DNA of 64,000 bases, taken from Gautieria morchelliformis (Eukaryota > Basidiomycota > Agaricomycetes > Gomphales > Gomphaceae). The stretch lies in the NCBI GenBank assembly GCA_015179125.1, contig WHVA01000048.1:62001-126000 (forward strand), given 5' to 3'. The notes under the pieces were generated by a model. It searched no databases, had not been told where the DNA came from, and saw only the letters and a list, made by a program, of their open reading frames with translations. A program made the position numbers and the translations under genes. Positions 55,930 to 64,000 of this stretch are shown piece by piece (the first letter of the stretch is position 1; every line of letters begins with the position of its first letter).

Positions 55930-56304
55930 TGTGAGGGCAACACTAATGACGAAGCCACAACCAAAGATACTCAAGGAGATAAGAGCCGATACTAGGACAA
56001 TGACCAACTGTGTAGTGGGTATCCTCAGTTTATAACTCTACCAATGATAGATACATGGGGACTTGCCTGTGTAGTGGGTATCCTCAGAGATCAAGCTGAG
56101 GAAACGCCACCACATGGGCTACAGTCTTATAGCGCTGGCAAGGCTTACATAATAGGGGAGATGGAAACTTGTAGAAGGTTACGGAAAGTGACAGAATGTG
56201 ACATGTGACAGAAGGTGACGGAAGGTTATGGAAACTGACGGAAGGTGACGGAAACTCATGGAAGGAAATAGAAACTTGTGGAAGGAAACGCGTGAACCCT
56301 GACA
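55930..56304 (-). repeat. Family-B 5' LTR
   Basis: 375 bp; shorter than the other two family-B LTRs because the 10-bp unit array is contracted (about 56190-56260). Confidence 0.93.
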
Positions 56305-59245
56305 TCTACCTACCTGGAGAATTCTTCATGCTTGTCCAGCATGTCAATACCGAGTACGTGATCCTACTAACTCACAAATAACTGAGGACTTACTACACAA
56401 ACCAGCTTGAGGGGGAACCCAAGCTCAATCCATCGGTGATGGGTGCTTTGGATGGGAACAACAGCCTCAAGAGGTTGGCTAGGCATGATAGAAACTCTGA
56501 CACATTCACATTTGACAGTGATTACTTTCTTTCTCATGAATATGTGGACCAGTATGCGCATGAAGTCAAGCGCAGGATCCCAAAGTCTGAGAATGGTTCA
56601 GTAAGTTCATATTTTTATTACCCTTGGTCCAATTGATCTCACACATATTTAGGTGGAAGTTGAAATAGAGGGGGACCCTACCGATGGGCATGCTGGACCT
56701 GCCACCTGTACTGATCGTTGGCGTGCCGCTATGGCAGATACTGTCAAAGGCATGTATAAGGCATTTGCAAAAACAGGTGTTTTCGTGTTGGTATGTCGGC
56801 ATGGATTTATTTGACCGTATTGGACATGATGCAAAGTGGTGAACTGTAAGTGCCCTGTATTCAGTCTATAACACTTTCTAATCTGAGCATGTAGGGCCAA
56901 GTATCCTTTGGCAACAATTTCTAAATTAATGTCGATATTACCCCATGGACTGGGCCTAGGCTATGACATTGCATGCTCTTTTACAAGTACTCTCATGAGG
57001 AGTTCGCTTGCCATAGCCGCATGGCAGGCAAATTTGCCGATGGTCGTCCCAGCATTTCATGGACATGCACACAATTGACGGTGCCAATTACGCTTCCACG
57101 TTATTATGTCTGAAGGTTTTGAATTAGAAGATTTAGAAACGTGTGAACGTGTATTCTCAGGGTCTAACGCCGCCGCATGCCTGACTCGGCATGCCATGTT
57201 ATGAAAACACAACCAAAGCTATGCCACATAACATTCATCACTATAACACGCTGATATACTACAAAAACATCATCTCGACTCTATGGACAACTGTGGACAA
57301 CTTTCCTTATTTGGACATTGCAAGTCACACACATGCTACGACTTGCATGTCACACTGTCACACTAAGACACCCAGCGTACACACCGTGGCCGCCCCAGCG
57401 CTTAACTGTCATGAACCAGTCACAACACATCTCATCATACACACACGCACTACCAAACCCACCAAGCACATATACAAATATCACCAAACCAATAATATCA
57501 TCACAGCACTGTGGAGCCAAGCTGAGCCAAGCATTTTCCCACATGCTACACATCACATGTGCACGTGATCCAATCAAGGGACGTGACATGCTGAGGTGAC
57601 CCTGCGTGTGTCTCGACCATTTCTCCTATTCTTTTTCATTCCCCATTCCCCATTCACCATTATACTTTACACATCACATTCCACACACATGTCCCTCCTA
57701 CTCCTAATACTCAAACCTATCCCAGTTACCCCATACGATGTTTCTCTTGTTCCTATCTTGTAAGACACCAAGAATGCCAAGTTCTTTTCTTGATAGTTAA
57801 ATACTCGACCTTGTACACTACATTCGATAGTGAAACAGTGAAAACAGTTACTCATTCACTTCTATTGCGCTTTTAGCTACTAGCTTCAGTAAGCACTGTT
57901 GTAAGACGCATATACGCTGTTATATGTGCAAACACCCTACTTTCTCAAGCACTTCTCGATTCGACTCCTATTACGAGTTTGAATCATATTTCTACTAGCT
58001 ATTTGCGACACCACAACTAACAAGATGCCACACAATTCCATCCCCAACAGTTCATCGATATGTTCTTCAGTCAATGGGATGCCGAAAAGTATGAGAACTT
58101 AGGCAAGTTGTATTTCACACTTGAAACTTGGCACTCATGCACTGTCTAGGTAATTTCTTGCTTAACAACTACAGACAAGCATTACAGGCGCTTGAAGAGA
58201 TGCCTATCCGGATACAGACTCTCCTGAATGGGATACAGTGTTCTGATGCCCAATTTGCATCCTGGCTTCGAGAGGAACGAGAATACCTTGATATGAAGCA
58301 AACTGAGTCAGATAGAGATGTGCTAGGTATCGAATACATTGAACTGCTTACCAAGTACCACACTTTTCAGGGAGTTGAGTCCTGTGCTTCACCCTCCATC
58401 GGACATTAAAATGAAGTTTCTCTTTCAGTTCCACTTGGGAGGCAACGCAAAGGCTAGCAGCAGAAGTCACAGGCACGAAGGATAAGGCTCGTTTACGTCA
58501 GGTCACTCATGATATGTGGGAGGGTATGAATTTTTTGCAGAAGGAGCTACAGGAGGTTGAAGCCCAGCTCGATATTGGTGAGTGATGGACCCCTGATACA
58601 CCCGAATACCAGCATGCTCTCAAATACATAAGAATTTGAGGGTATCAGCTCGCTGTTGACAAACTCAAAGGGCTGGTAGTGCAGCGATTGGTTGAACTTA
58701 CAAAGGCAAACACGTCTCAAACTGGTACTGTTTGACATTGAACTTCTTCTGAGAGGTTCACCGCTGACTGATGGGAAGGTTATAAGATGCGCTCACACAT
58801 TTCCAAGGCTCTCAAGTCATGGTCCAAAGCTATACAACATGCCCTGCAGGTTCACAATAAGGCAGCACAGGCCCTTGACCCCCCTCATCCAGAACTGACA
58901 TGGGTGCAAATTGTTGAATATACAACAATTGCCGAGGTTGAATTGTTGTGTACAGGGGCATGTGAAGACATTCGGAACATAGGCTGGGCTGATGCTAGAA
59001 ATCATGAGGCGACTATATGCCATTTGAAACTCTTGTGGGCCAAGGAAGAGATAGTACAGCTCAATGTAGAAATCAAGAGACTAGCAACCTGGGTCGAACA
59101 CGAAAAGGATGAGTGGGACCAAGCGATCACTGGTTGTATGGAAAAGGATCCTACACTTGCGAACACCATGAAGGAAGCGGCCCAGGAGCACATTCGAATC
59201 AATGGTGGTTTGTGTGCCACACTGACTCACATTTACAAGATTTGA
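56305..59245 (+). pseudogene. KDZ (Kyakuja-Dileera-Zisupton) transposase, 5' truncated and decayed
   Basis: It begins within the transposase at LPGEFFMLVQHVNTEY. LNPSVMGALDGNNSLKRLAR near 56440 is the KDZ hallmark. It continues through introns to YPLATIS-type sequence, LGYDIACSFTSTLMRSS near 56960 and GFELEDLETCERVFSGSNAAA near 57115, with stops. The helical C-terminal part is at 58040-59245 (NNYRQALQALEEMPIRIQ, LDPPHPELTWVQIVEYTTIAEVELL, IVQLNVEIKRLATWVE). Stops and lost splice sites are frequent between 57180 and 58040. The N-terminal third is not in the window, replaced by the chromovirus. Confidence 0.8.
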
Positions 59246-59422
59246 GGATACACAGGTGAAACTGGGATTGGCTGCAGAGATGGGGAGGGAGTTGTCATTA
59301 CAGGAGATGACTATGCTTCAGACATGGATGATGCTTAGAATGAGCTGCTTGACTATATCTGGGAGGGAGTTGCTAGATTGACACTAGAGGATGTTTAGAA
59401 TTGCAATTACAATATAGGGTCT

Positions 59423-60696
59423 TGTCAAGATTGGTTTTCAGGCGTTAATATCGTGTATTAGTGAACACAGCGAATGCCCGAATAATTTGTGCGAATAAGT
59501 ATGCCGTTCGGCGAATAGGTGAACCAATGAATGTTCACAAGGTAAGAGGGTTTGCCTAAACGGGGCTCACCCTATCTACAGTCGTAGCGAAATAGCCCGT
59601 GACTCTTGACAATGTAACGTGCAAGGTCTCACGGAAGGGCTGTCTAAGTCTCGACAATCCCTTCGCTGGCGAAGGTGCTCCTTCGGAGCCCTTCGCCAAC
59701 AGCACAGAAAATGGTTCGAAGGCTAAGGTAATGAAGATGAAGTATGAGAACTCACCAGTGATGCCTAAGTCCTCTGCTAGTCGAAGATGGAAATCTCCAA
59801 GAGAAGGCTTAAGACGATGACCACGGCGAGGTCAAAGCTGCACAAGATAAACGACGTATGATAATTGAACTGGGGAATATACATGTGAATGTAAACTACT
59901 TATATCGAATGCTCGTAAGGTATCAGCGAATAGGAAAGAGGCCGTCACAAGTCAGGGTTGGATAGGGGTGCACAGTCATGATACAACATAGATGAAATAA
60001 ACATACAATAGAATGTGAGAAGAGGGAGAACATGAAACGACGGAGAGTAAAGGTGGCGAAGGCACTTATGGACAAAACCATGTCTTGGGACCCGCATACA
60101 TGCTACCCTGCATGGACTCTTGGTCTACTGGGTTGATTCCGCACGACCTATGGAAGGGATGTCCTGCGAACATACTTTGACCATACGAACGCCCAATGGG
60201 GTTGGATTTAAGAAGACGATGGGGTTAATGATGAACCATCATGCCGGGTGAATGGTATCGATCGTATTTGATGGTGTGCCTGCTGGCGAATGATGTGAGC
60301 AGCGAATAGCCGTTCGGCAAAATGCAAGGAAGGGCGAACAGAAGTGACATAGGGGAGGAGAGGTCGAGGTGGAGGGCAAAGCCGAATGAACACTGAGGAG
60401 GAGTAGCGAAAGGGAAAATGGGGATACCAAGGTGCAGGAAATACACAGGTCATGACAACCCAACTATCAGAACACCATCGGAAGAGGGTCGAGCAGAGGA
60501 GGTGGTAGGCCCAGTGATGACTGCCGAGTCAGTCCCAAGACATCGATAATGTGTTTGACGGCGTGGCTATGGTAGTTGGTGTGAACAGCGAGAATTGGTT
60601 GCCGAACATGACAATGGTGATCGGAACGATCACGAAGGTGGGTGAGAAAATAGGAAAACTGAGCTTCTGAGTATGGGAAATAAACGCGTCATGACA
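59423..60696 (+). repeat. Family-C solo LTR (1274 bp) with perfect target duplication
   Basis: TGTCAAGATTGG...GCGTCATGACA, flanked on both sides by GGTCT (59418-59422 and 60697-60701). It is closely related to 39493-40763 and to the start of the copy at 63762. No coding capacity. Confidence 0.92.
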
Positions 60697-60881
60697 GGTC
60701 TAAACAAACTTTGACTTGTTGGCAATCTATCTAGGTTTCTGTTCCGATGTAGAGACAGCATGTCACAATATCTAATTTATGTAGTGACCATACTGTGACA
60801 CCATTAATCTTTCCTCAACCGCCATTATCAGTCTGGTCCCACCACCATCCCAGACACTCCTAGTCGTGTCTCTTCCTCACT

Positions 60882-62096
60882 ATGATCTATAACCATAATC
60901 TCCTACCTGTGACAACCATTGGGATACCAGGTCCACCTGTCCATCCCATCGAATCCCTATCACCCAAAAATCTCAAACACTGGGCTGATTCCCGTGGGCG
61001 AGCCGGTGACATTGCTTCTCCTGTGAGTCTTGCAGGTGAGAGGCGCATCCGTGCTTTTGGATTTGGATCACAGCGTTGGGACCTCCAATCTACTCCATAT
61101 TTTCCACCTGGATGGCTCCACGACATGCAGGACCACACCCAGGCTCGCAATGATCTGTTGACGGATATTAATGACATGGTAAGTTCTCTTGTATTTTTAT
61201 CAGATTGTAATGGTTAATCAATGGCCCTAATGACAAGATCACCATGTATAATAACCTTACTGGTTCTGCATGCCTTTTCCTAGCCACGCACCCTGAGCAT
61301 GACCCAAAGCTTGCGCCAGAGGACCAAGCTACTTACCTATTCAAGCGTAACACAGTCATTATCCCTGGTGACAATGTATCTGACAATAAGGAAGTAATCC
61401 TTGACATTGCAAAGCTGTTGACTGAGACAGTTGCCTTGCCATGGAGGCATGAATGGGAGAGTCGCGCAATCAGGTAGAAGTATATCTCCAAATCCAAATG
61501 TAAGTCTCATCCACCACCACTTTGGGCATGCCGCTGATTCCAAGATAGCTGCAGGCAGTTATATGCCAACCGATAACCACCAGAGCCAGAGCTTCGACAG
61601 TCCACATAGAGAACCGATGAGTCCTCTTGTGGGGAGGCTTGAGCGTGCATCCCTTTCCCCAGGCAGACGTGTTGACACAAATATGTCCCGTCCCCCTAGC
61701 CAATGAGTTGACACAAGTGGTAGTTCGAGAATCAGCGGCAGTTCAGCAACCCCAGCTCCTAAGGCATTTACCCCTACCACAGTCCCACACAGACATCTTG
61801 AAGCCTGGCTTTCCAATGAGCTCACCAGGGCTGACCGCTACTCACCAGAGTCTCTAGGACGTGATGTATGCCACTGTTCCCCACCCAGGGTGGTCCCCAG
61901 CTCGCTACTGACATTGGTGCAAACAATTCAGTTTCTGGGAGAGAGTACTGTGCTTGAGTGGGCTGAATGGCTCATGGAGATGGCATATATAGTGCCACCC
62001 GCTCAGCTCACAGCTCTCATTGAGCAGGAGGCTAAAGTCCAGTCGCCTCTTGCTGAAGTGCTGGCTAGCGCTGCACTTCAGTCACTGACTACCTAG
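60882..62096 (+). CDS. Multi-exon hypothetical gene, probably decayed
   Basis: Reads MIYNHNLLPVTTIGIPGPP, then ESLSPKNLKHWADSRGRAG, RRIRAFGFGSQRWDLQSTP and QARNDLLTDINDM. After an intron at about 61179-61238 it continues ITMYNNLTGSACLFLATHP, HDPKLAPEDQATYLFKRN and DNKEVILDIAKLL. Later frames continue SPNPNVSLIHHHFGHAA and, with shifts, LLTLVQTIQFLGESTVLEWAEW to a stop at 62096. The family is not recognised. Genes of this look accompany KDZ loci in Agaricomycetes, but that is only an impression. At least one frame change (about 61470) lacks a clear intron. Confidence 0.45.
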
Positions 62097-62266
62097 GTTT
62101 CAAACATGTTCTGGATATCCATTGACAACTAGTGACTTGACAATACTATTCTTGGTTGATTTTAGCTCGATTTAAGCTTTTACACTGCCGAACTCCAGAT
62201 GCAATGGTGGAGTTAGCTTACTTATGTAAGCTAAGTTAACTACCTTACTAGCCAACACCACGAGCG

Positions 62267-63761
62267 ATGTCAACTACCATTGTGACAACCAAGAAGTGCA
62301 AAAGTCCATACCTCTCCTACCTCCAATGCCAGTTGGCTCGTCAGACCATGAGATATAATCGCCAGTCCATCAATACTGATATGGATGCAATGCTGTCACT
62401 CATTGATGTGGAGGCCAAACGTCTTAGCATGAAGCATCACCACTCAGTAGCCTGGTTTCAACACCAGTTCTTCCAAGGGGGCTGTGTTGTCCATAATAGA
62501 CGAGCTGTGAGTGTTTTTAATGCTGCAAAACAAATTGATTGCTTCCTGGATGGACACAAGGGCGGTATGACTATATCACACTCAATCTACGTGTTTTCTG
62601 TTATTAACAGCAATTTTAGAGTGTAATGAGGCCGATAAGACATGGTTTCTTGAAATCCAGATGAAACTCAAGGAGTTAAATGGCCTGTCTTTCACAGCCA
62701 AGCTACCCTTAGATATGCAGCAATTCCTGAAGGCAAGGACACTCACATGGCATGAACAGAAGCATACATCTCTTCGTGCTAGCACACAGGCAGTGGTCCA
62801 GGACACCCAACATACCTTGGAGCATGTCGCTAATGAGGTATGTGATACATATTTGACAGGGCCTCCCCCCATTGTCATTAACTTTAGTTTAATCCAAATT
62901 TGATAGCTCACCGCATTTATGGCCTGTACCAATATGCAGACCGTGTTATTTGCTGTGAAGGGAAAACCTGAACACACAATGGACAGATTCTGTGTGGCTT
63001 CAGAGAAAGGCCACCACTATATGCTCCTTGGGATGAAGAAGCCTACTTCAGATCTTGTTAAGGAATTTGAGGCTTATGTGCTTGGTGATGTGCAAGGTAT
63101 TTTGTTTTATTTTAATTCTTTTTGGCATACTGATAATAATATCGGTACAAGGGCTCCTCTTGAACCACAATTCTCGCCTGGTGGATGTAAAGGGTAAAAT
63201 CCGAGGGCTTATTCGCAATGGACTAGGTAAGTACACATACTCTCACACTATCTTTGTTCTACAAGCACATTACAGCAAGTATAACAGGTGATCAAAATGC
63301 CACGATGCAATTTGAGCAATATGAGAAGCTTATCATTGTTGGGTGAGGGGTTGAACTCCTTAATTGGCCCGAAGGTATCCCCTTTGTCACGTCATCCAAG
63401 ATCGGCTCATTGCACGACCTCCGCCGCCTCCACAATGCTCTAACAGATGAAGATGGGGACAAGCGTTGCCGCTGGGTAACCCTATCCGAAGCTGACTGGG
63501 AAACTCGCAAGGCTACTTATTTCGAAGCTGCTGACAAGGCTCCACAGAAAAGATGGAAGCGAAAGGTCCAGGCACAGTCGGAATCTGATGAGAGCTCAAG
63601 TATGGATGAAGAATGGGGTGATGAGACTGATCCAAAGAGACAATGCACATCTGATGGAGGCGATAAAGGGAATATGGATAGCGCTGCTGCCAAAGAGAAT
63701 GAAGCAATGACTGCCAAAGCAAAGAAGGGGTCCGTTGCTGCCAAAGTGAAGAAGACGACAG
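62267..63761 (+). CDS. Multi-exon hypothetical gene, 3' end cut by an LTR
   Basis: Starts MSTTIVTTKKCKSPYLS. Exon pieces are joined by short introns near 62567-62610, 62839-62908, about 63098-63150 and 63226-63290. Typical segments are WFQHQFFQGGCVVHNRRAV, LNGLSFTAKLPLDMQQFLK and MQTVLFAVKGKPEHTMDRF. A block follows of the form QFEQYEKLIIVG, LNWPEGIPFVTSSKIGSLHD and DKRCRWVTLSEADWETRK, which I know only as a recurrent basidiomycete hypothetical, often transposon-associated. One in-frame TGA near 63342 is not explained by an intron. The Lys/Ala-rich tail is interrupted at 63762. Confidence 0.5.
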
Positions 63762-64000
63762 TGTCAAGATTGGGTTTTAGGCATTAATATCGTGTATTAG
63801 TGAACACAGCGAATGCCCGAATAACTTGTGCGAATAAGTATGCCGTTAGGCGAATAGGTGAACCAATGAGGGTTCACAAGATAAGAGGGTTTGCCTAACC
63901 GGGGCTCACCCTATCTACAGTTGTAGCGAAATAGCTTGCAGCACTTGACGACGTAACGTGCAAGATATCGCGGAAGGGCTGTCTAAGTTTCGACGGTCCC
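63762..64000 (+). repeat. Family-C LTR, 5' part, continues beyond window
   Basis: TGTCAAGATTGGG starts at 63762 inside the preceding gene. It is nearly identical to the first 240 bp of 59423-60696. Whether it is a solo LTR or heads a full element cannot be told. Confidence 0.85.

Larger units (their letters stand above)
49751..56304 (-). mobile_element. Family-B chromovirus, full-length
   Basis: Minus-strand element with LTRs at 49751-50142 (392 bp) and 55930-56304 (375 bp). It has a polypurine tract GAGAGGGGGGTGA beside the 3' LTR, gag, pol and an extra ORF. The left flank is MULE transposase and the right flank is KDZ transposase; flanking pentamers (ACTGC, TCTAC) do not match. Confidence 0.95.

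Noticed and set aside
59423..60696. Family-C repeats as a non-autonomous DNA transposon
   Set aside because: TG...CA ends, 5-bp target duplication and no terminal inverted repeats favour LTRs; no full element is seen here, so this is not fully excluded.

Overview
The window is from a filamentous basidiomycete, most likely an Agaricomycete; a Rhizoctonia-like (Ceratobasidiaceae) genome would fit, but that is inference. The reasons are very dense GT-AG introns of about 45-65 nt, a TOR kinase of fungal type, DUF6533 and KDZ families, chromodomain Ty3/gypsy elements and a Ngaro-like tyrosine-recombinase retroelement. I saw no rRNA, tRNA or CRISPR array. All gene models are read by eye from splice signals and reading frames.

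Layout. 1-9.5 kb is ordinary host sequence: the 3' part of a TOR kinase gene and a LYC1-like acetyltransferase gene. From 10.5 to 25.3 kb lies a duplicated accessory neighbourhood: two copies of a YHWALL-type hypothetical gene (DUF6914-like) and two copies of an APH-type small-molecule kinase gene, plus two small intron-containing genes, a broken STAND/NLR N-terminus and ankyrin/NLR remnants. This block is split by a copia gag scrap and a full-length chromovirus (family A, 13970-20924).

From 25.3 to 38.3 kb an ankyrin/NLR pseudogene is interrupted by a Ngaro-like (DIRS order) element with gag, RT-RNase H, tyrosine recombinase and A1...B1-A2-B2 split direct repeats. That element is itself split by a truncated gag-bearing element and by a second family-A chromovirus (30849-36970, minus strand). 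From 38.7 to 45.6 kb come LTR remnants (including an LTR inside an older LTR of the same family), a 351-bp foldback, a DUF6533 membrane-protein gene and a possible small secreted protein.

From 46.6 to 64 kb there is a MULE-type transposon gene that reads in one frame through a C48/Ulp1-like protease domain into a FAR1-type DNA-binding domain and transposase. It is broken by a solo LTR and then by a family-B chromovirus (49751-56304). After that come the C-terminal two-thirds of a KDZ transposase, a 1.27-kb solo LTR with a perfect target duplication, and two multi-exon hypothetical genes, the last cut by another LTR.

Main themes. First, the Ulp1-FAR1-MULE fusion and the Ngaro-like element are the most unusual coding systems here. 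Second, all three full-length chromoviruses sit at joins between unrelated sequences and lack target-site duplications, while the solo LTRs keep them; this looks like repeated ectopic recombination between element copies. Third, family A is saturated with the pentamer CGGAA/TTCCG in LTR, gag, pol and even a later insertion.
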